This document shows positions 7,881-21,682 of a stretch of 64,000 nt of DNA, one piece after another. The position numbers were made by a program, and so were the translations under genes. The DNA is from an uncultured Acidimicrobiales bacterium (lineage in GTDB: Bacteria > Actinomycetota > Acidimicrobiia > Acidimicrobiales > SZUA-35). The first letter of the stretch is position 1. Each line of letters opens with the position of its first letter. The stretch covers positions 1 to 64,000 of the forward strand of contig CALKZY010000014.1 in NCBI GenBank assembly GCA_938002965.1, given 5' to 3'. Under the pieces are notes generated by a model. That model saw only the letters and a list, made by a program, of their open reading frames with translations, searched no databases and was not told the origin of the DNA.

Positions 7881-8852
7881 ATGATTGTCGAAGTCCACCG
7901 AGGCGACATTGTTGAAAGCCGTCATGAGGTGGATGCGGTTGTGGTCTCGGTTTCTGGGCCAGAAGCGACAGCCGACGTGGTCCAGGCTTACGGGGATTCG
8001 AACCGTTCGGTAATGCCTCGATCGGCTATCAAGCCGATCCAGGCACTTCCGTTGGTTCGCTCCGGTGCTGCTGACGCACTCAACCTAGATCAAGCTGATT
8101 TGGCGTTGGCCTGCGCATCTCACAATGGTGAGCAGGCGCACGTTGAGCGTGTCACCGCGTGGCTTGATCGTCTCCGGCTGTCGCCTGCTGATCTTGAGTG
8201 TGGATCGCAGTGGCCGGTCTTCGAATGGGCCCGCGACCAACTAGTGGCAGCTGGCGTGGACCGTGGACCGCAGCACAACAATTGCTCCGGAAAGCACACT
8301 GGCTTCCTTTCGGTTTGCACTCATCTCGGGCTGAAGCCTCAGGGGTACATTGCCCCTGACCATCCGCTCCAACGTGATCACATCTCTGCGGCCATTGAGG
8401 AGCTGTGCCAAATCAGTCTTGGCGGTCAAACGCCGACCGTCGACGGTTGCGGCATTCCGGTTTGGTCGATTCCGCTGGAGTCATTGGCTGCTGGATGGGG
8501 CCGGCTGGCGGCGTTGGAAGACGGACGCCGAATCATTGATTCGATGATGGCCGAGCCGTTCTATGTGGCTGGCACGGAACGGGCTTGTACTGAGTTCATG
8601 TCCGACGCCCTCAAGCCTCTGGCTGTCAAGGTTGGAGCCGAGGGTGTCTACTGCGCTGTCATCCCAGCGGAGAAGTCTGGCGCTCACCAAATCGGTATCG
8701 CTTTGAAGGTACGTGATGGTGCGTTTCGGGCTGCTGAGGTTGCCATGGCCGCGTTGCTTGAGCGGTCAGGTGTTCTACCTCACCGGGAATGGCCACTTCA
8801 CAACCACGCCGGTCGGCTCGTCGGCGAAGTAGTGGCTGACGGGATTGGCTAG
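7881..8852 (+). CDS. asparaginase II family protein
   Basis: A 323-residue protein of the asparaginase II family (the Rhizobium AnsA type, unrelated to the E. coli enzymes). Recognisable are MIVEVHRGDIVESRH at the start, PRSAIKPIQALPLV, ALACASHNGE and the highly conserved NNCSGKHTGFL. Members hydrolyse L-asparagine to aspartate and ammonia; no signal peptide is visible, so it should be cytoplasmic. The gene stands between rplA and rplJ, where L1 and L10 genes are normally adjacent, in the same direction and close enough for co-transcription. The codons are somewhat more T-rich than those of the ribosomal genes, compatible with insertion. Confidence 0.88.
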   Translation: MIVEVHRGDIVESRHEVDAVVVSVSGPEATADVVQAYGDSNRSVMPRSAIKPIQALPLVRSGAADALNLDQADLALACASHNGEQAHVERVTAWLDRLRLSPADLECGSQWPVFEWARDQLVAAGVDRGPQHNNCSGKHTGFLSVCTHLGLKPQGYIAPDHPLQRDHISAAIEELCQISLGGQTPTVDGCGIPVWSIPLESLAAGWGRLAALEDGRRIIDSMMAEPFYVAGTERACTEFMSDALKPLAVKVGAEGVYCAVIPAEKSGAHQIGIALKVRDGAFRAAEVAMAALLERSGVLPHREWPLHNHAGRLVGEVVADGIG

Positions 8853-9075
8853 GGGCGCCACCGAGGGTTAGTGGCGAAGCCACGTTAACCTGACAGTTGG
8901 TATCGCCGAGCGCTGTGCGACCGCCCCCGGGTGGTTGTTCGGCTCGACGGAAAATCGAATAACCCCTCGCCAGAGACCTCAGGTTGGTTCCGCTTTCGGG
9001 TGGGCCGTAAAGAACTCCTGATATAGGCGATTGCTTCTCCTCTTCATCTCCGAGCGTTTGCTCCGTGAGTTGTCG

Positions 9076-9122
9076 TGGTGTCGTGTGATCGGCGAACCGG
9101 GCGTCGAGATCCAGCGACACCA
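9076..9122 (+). promoter_or_regulatory. candidate L10 leader hairpin upstream of rplJ
   Basis: The 314 bases before rplJ hold no gene. TGGTGTCG (9076-9083) pairs with CGACACCA (9115-9122) around a GATC...GATC inner arm, about 45 bases before the rplJ start. Many bacteria have an RNA leader here that binds the L10-L12 complex for autoregulation; position and length fit, but the kink-turn was not verified. A second hairpin, GGTTAGTGGC/GCCACGTTAACC, lies at 8866-8890 just after the asparaginase stop and may be a terminator or processing site. Confidence 0.4.
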
Positions 9123-9166
9123 TAAACAACAACACACGTACAGCGAGTACATGAGAGGAGGTGCAT

Positions 9167-9865
9167 ATGGAAAACCCGAGACCAGAGAAGGTAGCGGCAA
9201 TTGCCGAAGTCAAGGATCGTCTTGAGTCGGCGACCTCGGTGGTTGTAACCGAATACCGAGGGCTTACCGTGACCCAGCTCCGAGAGCTTCGATCGACTCT
9301 TCGAACGAGTGGTGGTCGCTACAAGGTGTACAAAAACACTTTGGTGCGACGTGCCGCTGATGAAGCAGGAATCGACCTTGAGGAGTATCTCGTAGGTCCG
9401 ACGGCACTGGCGTTCGCCGAACCGCAAGGTGACGATGAACGTGGTGACGTGGTTGGTATGGCAAAGGCGCTTCGCGACTTCGCCAAGACCAATCCGGAAC
9501 TGGTGATCAAGGGTGGTTTGTTCGACGGAAGTGCAATTGACGCCGACGGCGTGAAAGCACTGGCTGACATCGAACCGCGTGAGGTCCTACTGGCCAAGCT
9601 GGCCGGCCTGATGGCCGCCCCGCTCCAGCAGTTCGCCGGTCTGTTGCAGGCCGTACCGCGAGACTTTGCCTATGGGCTCCAAGCACTTATTGATGAGGGC
9701 GGTGCGTCAGACGCACCGGCCAGTGAACCGGCAGCTGAAGAAGCGGCCGGCGACGAACCTGCAGCCGAGGCAAGTGCCGAGGCAGCCAGTGATGAACCTG
9801 CAGCTGAGGCCGAGGCCGAGGCTGCCGATAGCACCGAAACCCAAGACGCCGGAGAAGAAGAATAA
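9167..9865 (+). CDS. rplJ: 50S ribosomal protein L10
   Basis: A 232-residue product. It starts [20 protein letters not shown], with the conserved [18 protein letters not shown] and [12 protein letters not shown]. The ATG at 9167 is chosen because AGGAGG at 9155-9160 lies 6 bases before it; the GTG at 9161 is too close to that site. L10 is the base of the L7/L12 stalk. The last 60 residues are an unusual low-complexity tail rich in Ala and Glu ([19 protein letters not shown]), making it longer than the common 165-175 residues. The stop overlaps the rplL start by one base. Confidence 0.97.
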   Translation: MENPRPEKVAAIAEVKDRLESATSVVVTEYRGLTVTQLRELRSTLRTSGGRYKVYKNTLVRRAADEAGIDLEEYLVGPTALAFAEPQGDDERGDVVGMAKALRDFAKTNPELVIKGGLFDGSAIDADGVKALADIEPREVLLAKLAGLMAAPLQQFAGLLQAVPRDFAYGLQALIDEGGASDAPASEPAAEEAAGDEPAAEASAEAASDEPAAEAEAEAADSTETQDAGEEE

Positions 9866-10236
9866 TGTCCAAGGAAGAAATCCTCGACGCCATCGCATCG
9901 ATGAGCGTCCTCGAATTGTCAGAACTGCTCACCGACTTCGAAGAGAAGTTTGGTGTGACTGCAGCCGCCCCGATGGCGATGGCTGCTGCCCCTGCTGCTG
10001 GCGGTGGCGAAGCCGAAGAAGAGAAGACCGAGTTTGATGTCGAGCTCACCGGAGCCGGCGAGAACAAGATCAAGGTCATCAAGGCCGTCCGCGGTCTCAC
10101 CGGTCTTGGCCTCAAGGAGGCCAAGGATCTGGTCGAGAGCGCTCCGGCCAAGGTTCTCGAGGGAGCCAACAAGGATGATGCCGAAGCAGCCAAGGCCCAA
10201 ATTGAAGAGGCCGGCGGCGCGGTTGAACTTAAGTAA
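9865..10236 (+). CDS. rplL: 50S ribosomal protein L7/L12
   Basis: A 123-residue protein of standard length. The N-terminal dimerisation domain ([20 protein letters not shown]) is followed by an Ala-rich hinge and the factor-binding C-terminal domain ([36 protein letters not shown]). It recruits EF-Tu and EF-G to the ribosome. Translation is coupled to rplJ by the TAATG overlap. A terminator follows, so rpoB is expressed from its own promoter at least in part. Confidence 0.98.
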   Translation: MSKEEILDAIASMSVLELSELLTDFEEKFGVTAAAPMAMAAAPAAGGGEAEEEKTEFDVELTGAGENKIKVIKAVRGLTGLGLKEAKDLVESAPAKVLEGANKDDAEAAKAQIEEAGGAVELK

Positions 10237-10281
10237 TACCCCCGAGCGGTGATCCGCTCAGGCGGATCTCCACTCTGATTG

Positions 10282-10316
10282 AAGCCCGCTGTCTCGCATG
10301 CCGAGGCGGCGGGCTT
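10282..10316 (+). terminator. terminator after rplL
   Basis: AAGCCCGC pairs with GCGGGCTT and is followed by TTGTCGTTCTTG. A smaller exact hairpin (GATCCGC/GCGGATC) lies just before it at 10251-10268. Together they close the secE-to-rplL unit. Confidence 0.75.
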
Positions 10317-10413
10317 TGTCGTTCTTGCCTTGTTTGTTGGGTTTCTGTCCTTCCCCACGTGACCTAGAAATGCTAGAATCAACAACGTTCACCCTAAACA
10401 TCGCCCTCAAAGC

Positions 10414-10442
10414 TTGACCTGAGCGGACGATTCTCGTATTAT
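10414..10442 (+). promoter_or_regulatory. promoter for rpoBC
   Basis: TTGACC (-35, 10414-10419) and TATTAT (-10, 10437-10442) are separated by exactly 17 bases, matching a housekeeping sigma promoter. It lies after the rplL terminator and about 100 bases before rpoB. A second candidate, the extended -10 TGCTAGAAT at 10371-10379, has a weak -35. Nothing else is seen in the 311-bp gap. Confidence 0.75.
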
Positions 10443-10547
10443 TCGCGGGTCCTGCGGTTGTTGGTTGTATTCTCGCGGCTATCCTGGTAAGGCCGTGCTT
10501 GCTCGCTTGTCCCCACTCTCCGACAACCATCGGCCAGGGGGACACAG

Positions 10548-13500
10548 TTGTCAGGCATGGTTCAAAGCTGCCCGCAGGTCGGCGGGACAGCTCCGTGCTC
10601 AACATGTTGGTGGTGCCCCTTGCCTGCACGTACAGTCGCTCGTGATCGTTTCTCCTTTGGCAACCTTGAAGAGGCCCTGGAACTCCCGGACCTGATCGCT
10701 GTTCAACGCGATTCATTTCAATGGTTTCTGGAGCAGGGTCTCGCAGACGCTTTTCGAGATATCAGTCCCATCAAGGACTTCACTGAGACACTTCAGCTCG
10801 AGCTGGAGTTCGATCCCTTTGATGAGGATCTGAAGCCTTACCCCAAGTTCTCCGTCGAGGAGTGCAAAGAGAAAGACATGACCTACTCGGCCCCGATCTT
10901 CGTTCGGGCCCGATTCGTCAATGCCGGTACCGGGGAAATCAAGGAACAAACCGTGTTCCTCGGTGACTTCCCGATGATGACCGACAAAGGTACGTTCGTA
11001 ATCAACGGCACCGAGCGTGTCGTTGTGTCGCAGCTGGTTCGTTCTCCCGGTGTCATCTTCCAGCCTGGTGAGCGGTTCCGTCTTCGTAACCTGGCCAAGC
11101 ACCAGATGGTTACCGGAACCATCCACCCCTATCGAGGTGAGTGGATCGAATTCGACGTCGAGCAAAAGCCGGGTAAGGATCCGACCGCCGGTGTTCGCGT
11201 CGCCCGTAAGCGTCGCCTGTCGCTGTTCGTCATGCTGCGAGCTCTCGGCTACGACGACGAAAACGCCCCGGGCTTCCTCGAAGCCTTCGTTCGCCACTTC
11301 GAGTTCCTCGAAGGTCAGTGGGAGAAAGATCGCGAGATCGCCCCCACTCAGGACGAGGCCTTGATCGAGATCTACAAGCGAGCCCGCCCGGGCGAACCGC
11401 CCACCCTCGAAGCCGCTCGCACCTACCTGCGTAACGCCTTCTTCGAGAACCGGCGTTACGACCTGTCTCGGGTCGGCCGCTACAAGCTCAACCGCAAACT
11501 CGGTCCGGAGATCGACAAGCTGGAAAAGCTGTTCCCCATGCTGGACCTGGACAAGCCGGACATCGACCAGCCGGTACTGTCTCGGTGCGAGGTTCTGGCT
11601 TCAGCCACCTACCTCCTTCACCTCATGGTTGCCGAGCCGGGCTACCGTTTGGACGACCAGGACCACTTCGCCAACCGTCGAGTCCGCTCGGTCGGCGAGC
11701 TCATCCAGAACCAGGTTCGCATCGGTCTCTCCCGCATGGAGCGTGTGGTCCGAGAGCGCATGACCACTCAAGATGTGGAGGCCATCACCCCACAAACCTT
11801 GATCAACATCAGACCGGTAGTGGCGGCCATCAAGGAGTTCTTCGGAACGTCCCAGCTGTCGCAGTTCATGGATCAGGTGAATCCGCTTTCGGGTCTCACC
11901 CACCGTCGTCGCCTTTCGGCTCTCGGCCCGGGTGGTCTGTCCCGCGAGCGTGCCGGCTTCGAAGTGCGAGACGTTCACTTCAGCCACTACGGACGAATGT
12001 GTCCGATCGAAACACCCGAGGGACCAAACATCGGTCTGATCGGCTACCTGTCTTCCTACGCCAGGGTTAACGAGTTCGGCTTCTTGGAGACGCCGTACCG
12101 CAAGGTTGAAAACGGCACTGTCTCCGACGAGATCGTCTTCCTCACAGCTGATGAGGAAGAGGAGTACGTCGTTGCTCAGGCCAACGCCAAGCTGAACCCT
12201 GACCGCAGCTTCAAAGAGGACCGGATCCTTTCCCGTCGCTCACCGCAGGCTGCGTCACTGCGTGACCTGAAACTCCAGTTGGAGCGCGACGTCTTCTTCG
12301 GTGCCACCACCGAGATCTCCCAAGTTCCGGCCGACGAAGTCCAGATGATGGACGTTTCGCCCAAGCAGATCGTGTCCATCGGTACCGGCCTTATTCCGTT
12401 CCTTGAACACGACGACGCAAACCGGGCCCTTATGGGTGCCAACATGCAGCGTCAGGCTGTGCCGCTACTCACCGCTGAGGCACCTTATATAGGTACCGGC
12501 ATTGAGCGTCGAGCGGCATCCGATGCCGCCGACACGCTGGTAGCCGAAGAAGACGGCCATGTCATCGCCGTTGATGGTCGCACCATCGAGATCGAATACA
12601 AGAAGTCCGGTCGCAAGATTTACCGCCTTCTCAAGTTCGCTCGTTCAAACCAGGACACCTGCATCAACCAGAAGCCGAGAGTCAAAGCCGGTGACCGATT
12701 TAAGGTCGGTGATCTGCTGGCCGACGGTCCTTCCACCGACAATGGTGAGCTGGCCCTGGGTAAGAACCTGGTTGTGGCCTTCATGCCGTGGGAGGGTTAC
12801 AACTTTGAGGATGCCATCATCCTCAGCGAGCGTCTTGCCCGTGACGACGTACTTACCTCGATTCACATCAAGGAGCACGAGATCGATGCTCGTGACACCA
12901 AGTTGGGCCCGGAGGAAATCACTCGGGATATCCCCAACCTGGCCGACGACATTCTGGCCGACCTCGACGAGCGAGGCATCGTTCGTGTCGGCGCCGATGT
13001 AGGTCCTGGCGACGTATTGGTCGGCAAGGTCACCCCGAAGGGTGAAACGGAGCTGACCCCCGAAGAGCGACTCCTGCGGGCCATCTTCGGCGAGAAGGCT
13101 CGCGAGGTTCGTGACACGTCGCTGAAGGTTCCGCACGGCGAGACCGGCAAGGTCATTGACGTCAAGGTCTTCAACCGCGACGACAGCCACGAGCTGCCCC
13201 CCGGCGTCAATCAGCTGGTTCGGGTTTACGTGGCCCAGAAGCGCAAGATCAGCGTTGGTGACAAGTTGGCTGGACGCCACGGCAACAAGGGTGTGATTTC
13301 CCGCATCCTGCCGGTGGAGGACATGCCGTACATGGCCGACGGAACGCCGGTCGACATCATCTTGAACCCGCTGGGCGTTCCGTCCCGTATGAACGTGGGC
13401 CAGGTGTTGGAATCGCACTTGGGTTACGCCGCCCGCTGGGGTTGGACCGTTGACGGTGAAACCGTTGGTGAGCCTCCGGTACGAGGAACCGAAAACAAAA

Positions 13501-14204
13501 CCCGACCGTTCACCACTCCGTCAACGCTGGTTTCCACACCGGTGTTCGACGGGGCCAAGTGGGACGAAGTGGAACTGGCCGGCGTCAAGCCCACCATCCA
13601 GTCCATCTTTGAGAACCTGAATCCGGAGTCGAAAGACGGCGACCGTCTTATTGGCGCCGACGGCAAGGCCACGTTGTACGACGGTCGAACCGGTCGAGCG
13701 TTCGACAACCCGATCATGGTCGGCATCATGTACGTGCTGAAGCTGTCCCACCTCGTGGACGACAAGATTCACGCCCGTTCCACCGGTCCGTACTCCATGA
13801 TCACTCAGCAGCCGCTCGGTGGTAAGGCCCAGTTCGGTGGCCAGCGCTTCGGTGAGATGGAAGTGTGGGCGCTAGAAGCCTATGGCGCCGCCTACTGTCT
13901 GCAGGAGCTGCTCACTATCAAGTCCGACGACGTGCTTGGCCGAGTCAAGGTCTACGAGTCGATCGTGAAGGGTGAGAACATCCCTGAGCCGGGTATCCCC
14001 GAGTCCTTCAAGGTGCTCATCAAGGAGATGCAGGCGCTGTGCCTGAACGTCGAAGTTCTGGCCGAAGACGGCAAGGAAATCGAGATGCGAGAGCTCGACG
14101 ATGAGCTGTATCGCACCGCCGAGGAACTCGGAATCGACCTCAGTCGACCCGAGCGAGGCTCAGACGAAGACGACGCACGCCGGGCAGCGGGGAACCGAGC
14201 GTAG
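10548..14204 (+). CDS. rpoB: RNA polymerase beta subunit
   Basis: A 1218-residue product, close to actinobacterial length. Seen in order: the beta N-terminus ([20 protein letters not shown]), [18 protein letters not shown], the rifampicin region [18 protein letters not shown] then [68 protein letters not shown] and [16 protein letters not shown] near the C-terminus. The start is uncertain: TTG 10548 has AGGGGGA 5 bases upstream, while ATG 10557 is the nearest stronger codon; both give a Cys-rich 30-residue lead that is not typical. Relative to E. coli, the rifampicin pocket carries Val for Asn518 and Arg for Lys527. A strong hairpin separates it from rpoC. Confidence 0.98.
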   Translation: MSGMVQSCPQVGGTAPCSTCWWCPLPARTVARDRFSFGNLEEALELPDLIAVQRDSFQWFLEQGLADAFRDISPIKDFTETLQLELEFDPFDEDLKPYPKFSVEECKEKDMTYSAPIFVRARFVNAGTGEIKEQTVFLGDFPMMTDKGTFVINGTERVVVSQLVRSPGVIFQPGERFRLRNLAKHQMVTGTIHPYRGEWIEFDVEQKPGKDPTAGVRVARKRRLSLFVMLRALGYDDENAPGFLEAFVRHFEFLEGQWEKDREIAPTQDEALIEIYKRARPGEPPTLEAARTYLRNAFFENRRYDLSRVGRYKLNRKLGPEIDKLEKLFPMLDLDKPDIDQPVLSRCEVLASATYLLHLMVAEPGYRLDDQDHFANRRVRSVGELIQNQVRIGLSRMERVVRERMTTQDVEAITPQTLINIRPVVAAIKEFFGTSQLSQFMDQVNPLSGLTHRRRLSALGPGGLSRERAGFEVRDVHFSHYGRMCPIETPEGPNIGLIGYLSSYARVNEFGFLETPYRKVENGTVSDEIVFLTADEEEEYVVAQANAKLNPDRSFKEDRILSRRSPQAASLRDLKLQLERDVFFGATTEISQVPADEVQMMDVSPKQIVSIGTGLIPFLEHDDANRALMGANMQRQAVPLLTAEAPYIGTGIERRAASDAADTLVAEEDGHVIAVDGRTIEIEYKKSGRKIYRLLKFARSNQDTCINQKPRVKAGDRFKVGDLLADGPSTDNGELALGKNLVVAFMPWEGYNFEDAIILSERLARDDVLTSIHIKEHEIDARDTKLGPEEITRDIPNLADDILADLDERGIVRVGADVGPGDVLVGKVTPKGETELTPEERLLRAIFGEKAREVRDTSLKVPHGETGKVIDVKVFNRDDSHELPPGVNQLVRVYVAQKRKISVGDKLAGRHGNKGVISRILPVEDMPYMADGTPVDIILNPLGVPSRMNVGQVLESHLGYAARWGWTVDGETVGEPPVRGTENKTRPFTTPSTLVSTPVFDGAKWDEVELAGVKPTIQSIFENLNPESKDGDRLIGADGKATLYDGRTGRAFDNPIMVGIMYVLKLSHLVDDKIHARSTGPYSMITQQPLGGKAQFGGQRFGEMEVWALEAYGAAYCLQELLTIKSDDVLGRVKVYESIVKGENIPEPGIPESFKVLIKEMQALCLNVEVLAEDGKEIEMRELDDELYRTAEELGIDLSRPERGSDEDDARRAAGNRA

Positions 14205-14221
14205 CTCGGGTTCCTTCGAGT

Positions 14222-14250
14222 AAATCTGACAGCCGTTGGCTGTCAGATTT
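14222..14250 (+). terminator. 13-bp perfect hairpin between rpoB and rpoC
   Basis: AAATCTGACAGCC and GGCTGTCAGATTT are exact inverted repeats around GTT, 17 bases after the rpoB stop. The run after it is TTTCTCGGG, so the U-tract is short. It may be a partial terminator, an RNA processing site or a 3'-end stabiliser. Confidence 0.55.
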
Positions 14251-14402
14251 CTCGGGCCCGCGGGCCTTCTTGACAAGGCGGCACAGCAGCCGCTTTGAAC
14301 TTACAGAACTCACTAGATAGACGCATCGGGATAGAGCAACCTGCGAGGGTTGCCAGGGACACGACAACTCAGCTGAGTTGCACGGGAAACAGGAACTACA
14401 GA

Positions 14403-18386
<3,984 letters not shown>

Positions 18387-18413
18387 TAGAAGCGAAAAGC
18401 ATTGTGAGTCGAC

Positions 18414-18447
18414 GGCCCACCGCCCGTATTAATCCGGGGGGTGGGCC
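18414..18447 (+). terminator. hairpin after rpoC
   Basis: GGCCCACC and GGTGGGCC form an exact 8-bp stem with an 18-base loop, about 30 bases after the rpoC stop. No T-run follows, so this is only a likely 3'-end structure. Confidence 0.4.
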
Positions 18448-18635
18448 TCGTCGCGTCACAGAAGGTGGCCGTTTCTGCCGCCGTTTACCTTTACGCCAGG
18501 CTTACCTCGGACCACCTATGGTGATTGACGGTCAGGTTGGCTGTGTTGTCCGACAGCACTGCTGCCGACGGTCGCCGGGCACCGCATGGGTAGGTTCACC
18601 GGGCAAGTCCAGAAGCATCGAGTAAGTTGGGAACC

Positions 18636-19223
18636 ATGTCGTACTCGACGATTAATACGATCACGCTGTTCTTCGCCATGCTGGCGATGTTGGCCGCTGC
18701 CATAACTGTGTTGATTGCCGTTTCGGCGTTGACTGGGGATCGTTTGGGCGTCATTCGCTCTTTGCGATCGGTGGCAGTTGAGTTGGCGGCAGCCGTAGCA
18801 GTGACCAGCACCGTTGGTTCCCTGATCATGTCCGAAGTGTTGAACTTCGAACCGTGTTTGAACTGCTGGGTGCAGCGTGGATTCATGTATCCGGCCGCAG
18901 CCTTGCTGGCGATCGCCGCCTTCACCCGACGCATGATGCTGGTTAAGCTCGCTGGCCTCCTGGCCTTAGTGGGGCTTCCACTATCTATCTTCCATCGCTA
19001 TGAGCAGGCTGCCGGTATTGAGATCGGTGGCTTGTGTGGCGATGGGGCACCGTGTTCGGCTAAGTACTTCGAGCACTTCGGCTTCGTAACCATCCCTACC
19101 ATGGCCGGTATCGGCTTCGCTGCCATCATCGCCTTGGTGCTGGTGGCCGTTCGAGCACCGGTCGAGACTATCGACCACGACACTGCGCTCGACCAAACCG
19201 AGTCGGACAACGCACTGGTGTAG
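18636..19223 (+). CDS. DsbB-like disulfide bond formation membrane protein
   Basis: A 195-residue product from ATG 18636 (an in-frame TTG lies 9 bases upstream). Four to five hydrophobic segments are present. A PCLNC motif (in FEPCLNCWVQRG) just after the second segment and a CGDGAPC pair in a later loop match the two redox cysteine pairs of DsbB, and WVQRGFMYP resembles the quinone-side motif of that family. It would re-oxidise a periplasmic or extracytoplasmic thiol oxidase and pass electrons to quinones. The next gene encodes a membrane-anchored thioredoxin-fold protein, its natural partner. Confidence 0.85.
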   Translation: MSYSTINTITLFFAMLAMLAAAITVLIAVSALTGDRLGVIRSLRSVAVELAAAVAVTSTVGSLIMSEVLNFEPCLNCWVQRGFMYPAAALLAIAAFTRRMMLVKLAGLLALVGLPLSIFHRYEQAAGIEIGGLCGDGAPCSAKYFEHFGFVTIPTMAGIGFAAIIALVLVAVRAPVETIDHDTALDQTESDNALV

Positions 19224-19290
19224 GTCGTCGACGTGCACGACATCAACTTCGCAATTATCCGTAACGAGACAACCACAAATAGGTAACGAA

Positions 19291-20028
19291 ATGGCCCAGG
19301 CAACGAACCCCAAGAAAGACAAAGAGTCGAAGAGAGCAGCAGCGGCTGCCAACTCGACCAACAATCCGATCGCCAATCCGAATGAGGGCGGCAACAAGTT
19401 CTTCATGCTGGCCATTGGAGCCATTCTGGTTCTCGGCATCGGTGCGGTGGCGTTGGTCGTGACCAATCGTGAGGTGTCGAACTTCGACGGCGATCAGACG
19501 GCTGCAGTTGAGGTCGAGGGCGATTCGCTTCCGCTGCCTGCCAACCCTGACCAGGTGTCAATCGACCCGGCCAGCGATCCAACGATTGGTACCCAGCTTC
19601 CAACCGTGACCGGCACCGACTTCGCCGACCTCCCGGTCTCTATTGAGAACGACGGTCGGGCAAAGGCGATCTACTTCTTGGCTCACTGGTGCCCTCACTG
19701 CCAAGAAGAGGTCCCGAACGTAGTTGAGTTGGTCGAAGAGGGCCGCAAGCCCGACGCTCTTGACATTTACGCCGTCTCAACTTCGGTTGACCCGTCACGG
19801 GGTAACTACCCGCCGGTCCGCTGGCTCGACATCGAGGAGTTCACCTTCCCGGTAATTCGTGACTCCGATGCCAGCGAAGCGTTCGCCCAGATGGGTGGAC
19901 AGGGATTCCCGTACACCATCTACGTTGACGCCGACAACAACATCGTGGCCCGAAGCTCCGGCACCCTTGGCGCCGATGCCATCGCCGAGCTGTGGAGCTT
20001 GGCCGCCGGATCAGCCGGCTCCGAGTAG
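19291..20028 (+). CDS. membrane-anchored thioredoxin-fold protein (TlpA/DsbA-like)
   Basis: A 245-residue product. A charged, Lys-rich cytoplasmic start of about 38 residues is followed by one membrane segment (FMLAIGAILVLGIGAVALVV, about 38-58). An outside thioredoxin-like domain carries the active site WCPHC in IYFLAHWCPHCQEE and the cis-proline region QGFPYTIYVDADNN. The CPHC sequence is the one found in DsbA, so a thiol oxidase role is plausible. The DsbB-like gene lies 67 bases upstream. Confidence 0.85.
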   Translation: MAQATNPKKDKESKRAAAAANSTNNPIANPNEGGNKFFMLAIGAILVLGIGAVALVVTNREVSNFDGDQTAAVEVEGDSLPLPANPDQVSIDPASDPTIGTQLPTVTGTDFADLPVSIENDGRAKAIYFLAHWCPHCQEEVPNVVELVEEGRKPDALDIYAVSTSVDPSRGNYPPVRWLDIEEFTFPVIRDSDASEAFAQMGGQGFPYTIYVDADNNIVARSSGTLGADAIAELWSLAAGSAGSE

Positions 20029-20103
20029 ACCGGAGCGTCGACAGCCAGTCGATTCGTATCGATTGGCCGTCTGGTCCTCAATCTACAGATAGTGGTCGTT
20101 AGT

Positions 20104-20130
20104 CTCCGGGCGGTCTTGGACCGCCCGGAG
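20104..20130. terminator. 12-bp perfect hairpin
   Basis: CTCCGGGCGGTC and GACCGCCCGGAG are exact inverted repeats around TTG. It lies 75 bases after the thioredoxin-fold gene and ends 17 bases before the EamA gene, so it could end the first transcript or fold in the leader of the second. No T-run follows. Confidence 0.45.
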
Positions 20131-20147
20131 GCGCGTACGCTGGCCCG

Positions 20148-21029
20148 ATGCAAAAATGGGGCCGTGTGGCCGTCATTGGCGGTGTGACCTGCTGGTCAGT
20201 CGGCAATCTGATCGTTAGAGATACGACGCTTGACGGCCCCCAGGCGGCCTTGTGGCGCTACGTCATCGGCGCAGTCTTGTACAGCACCGTGTATCGGATC
20301 GCCGTCGGCCCGCTTCGTTGGTCCCATGCCGTCACGGCGGCACCGGCAGCGGTGGCGATCGCCATCGAAATCGCCTTGTTCTTCACGGCCATTCAACGAA
20401 CGACGGTGGCCAATGTGACTGTCATCGCCTCACTCCTACCGCTGCTGTTGATGGGAGTCGCCGTCCGACGGTACAAGGAGTCGATCCCGCCGTTGGTCGT
20501 GGCGGCAACAGCTGCCGGTGTGGCCGGAGTTGCGGCCGTAGTTTTGGGCTCGTCGTCCTCGGTGCGGTGGTCGACGTCCGGTGACTTGTTGGCCGTGGCT
20601 GCGCTGGTGTTTTTCGCCGCGTACTTCCTGGCGGCCAAGGAAGCCAGGGCCGGCTTGAGCGCTTTTGCTCTTCAGACGTACTCGATGATTATTGGGATTC
20701 CGGTCCTGGTGGGGGCCTGCCTGGTGTTAGGGGCGGATCTGGCGGCCCCGGTTGGTTCCGCCTGGCTGCACCCGATCGGTTTGGTGGCGGTTCCTTCAAC
20801 CGGCCATCTGCTGATCAACTGGGCTCACCGCCATGTGACGCTCACGTTCACCTCGCTCATGACGCTCTCGGTGCCGGTGTTGTCCGCTGGTGGGGCGTGG
20901 GCTGTTTTCGGCGAGGAACTTAATGTCACCCAGGTGGCGGGCATGGTTGTGGTTCTTGTCGTGCTGGCCGTGGTCGTGGTGGAAGGCGAACGCGGTCGGT
21001 TTCGGGATCAAGGCGCTGAGGTGAGCTAG
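20148..21029 (+). CDS. EamA/DMT family transporter
   Basis: A 293-residue membrane protein with about ten hydrophobic segments in two repeated halves, the layout of the drug/metabolite transporter superfamily. Typical pieces are the first helix (GGVTCWSVGNLIVRDTTLDG), WRYVIGAVLYS, and the second-half LINWAHRHVTLTFTSLMTL, followed by SVPVLSAGGAWAVFGEELN. Members export amino acids, nucleosides or other metabolites; the substrate cannot be inferred. It is monocistronic by spacing. Confidence 0.85.
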   Translation: MQKWGRVAVIGGVTCWSVGNLIVRDTTLDGPQAALWRYVIGAVLYSTVYRIAVGPLRWSHAVTAAPAAVAIAIEIALFFTAIQRTTVANVTVIASLLPLLLMGVAVRRYKESIPPLVVAATAAGVAGVAAVVLGSSSSVRWSTSGDLLAVAALVFFAAYFLAAKEARAGLSAFALQTYSMIIGIPVLVGACLVLGADLAAPVGSAWLHPIGLVAVPSTGHLLINWAHRHVTLTFTSLMTLSVPVLSAGGAWAVFGEELNVTQVAGMVVVLVVLAVVVVEGERGRFRDQGAEVS

Positions 21030-21067
21030 CGCACCGATTGGTTTTGTGTAAAGGTTGGAGGTTGGTG

Positions 21068-21101
21068 GGACAATCCCAAACGGGCGACGTTGGGATGGTC
21101 C
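21068..21101 (+). promoter_or_regulatory. 12-bp inverted repeat upstream of coxS
   Basis: GGACAATCCCAA pairs with TTGGGATGGTCC, with one mismatch, around a 10-base loop. It lies between the EamA gene and coxS and could end the former or regulate the latter. No good -35/-10 pair was found in this 161-bp gap. Confidence 0.35.
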
Positions 21102-21190
21102 TGCTCGACGGTGGCTGGTTCGGCTGCCGTGGTTTCAGAAACCATTCGGGGTCTGCGGCCCCGTAGCCATACACAACAAAAGGGGATCAT

Positions 21191-21682
21191 ATGCAGGTCG
21201 AGATGACCGTCAACGGTCAGTCGATGTCGGCTGACGTTGAAGCGCGCACCCTCTTGGTTCACTACTTACGTGACCATTTGGATTTGACCGGTACGAACGT
21301 CGGATGTGACACGTCCTCCTGCGGAGCGTGCACCATCCACATCAACGGGGAGTCGGCGAAGTCTTGCACTATGCTGGCCGCTCAGGCTCGAGGGGCTGAG
21401 TTGACCACGATCGAAGGGATGGCAACCCAAGGCGCCGACGGGTCGCCGGATCTGCATCCGATGCAGCAAGCCTTCATGGAGTGTCACGGTTTGCAGTGTG
21501 GCTCCTGCACTCCCGGCATGGTCATGGCTGCCACCTCACTGTTGAACGAGAACCCCAATCCCACTGAGGCCGAGGTTCGGGAAGGTCTTGAGGGCAACCT
21601 CTGCCGCTGCACCGGCTATCACAACATTGTCAAGGCCGTCCTGTCGGCGGCGAACGCATCGACGAATGGGAGCGCATCATGA
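21191..21682 (+). CDS. coxS: CO dehydrogenase-type small subunit, two [2Fe-2S] clusters
   Basis: A 163-residue iron-sulfur subunit of the xanthine oxidase family. The plant-type cluster site [17 protein letters not shown] and a further Cys (KSCTML) are followed by the second cluster site ([13 protein letters not shown], then [11 protein letters not shown]). It transfers electrons from the molybdenum site to FAD. The stop overlaps the coxL ATG by 4 bases. Gene order small-large-medium is that of form II CODH operons. Confidence 0.92.
   Translation: MQVEMTVNGQSMSADVEARTLLVHYLRDHLDLTGTNVGCDTSSCGACTIHINGESAKSCTMLAAQARGAELTTIEGMATQGADGSPDLHPMQQAFMECHGLQCGSCTPGMVMAATSLLNENPNPTEAEVREGLEGNLCRCTGYHNIVKAVLSAANASTNGSAS

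Noticed and set aside
12645-13418. 257-residue open frame antisense to rpoB
   Set aside because: Shadow of a conserved coding region; no independent evidence.
14270-14320. Promoter for rpoC (TTGACA at 14270)
   Set aside because: No acceptable -10 at 16-18 bases; TTGAAC 14295 with TAGATA has only 13 bases between.
14295-14402. Longer N-terminus for RpoC from a TTG
   Set aside because: The added residues do not resemble any beta' start, while GTG 14403 has a ribosome site and gives the family start.
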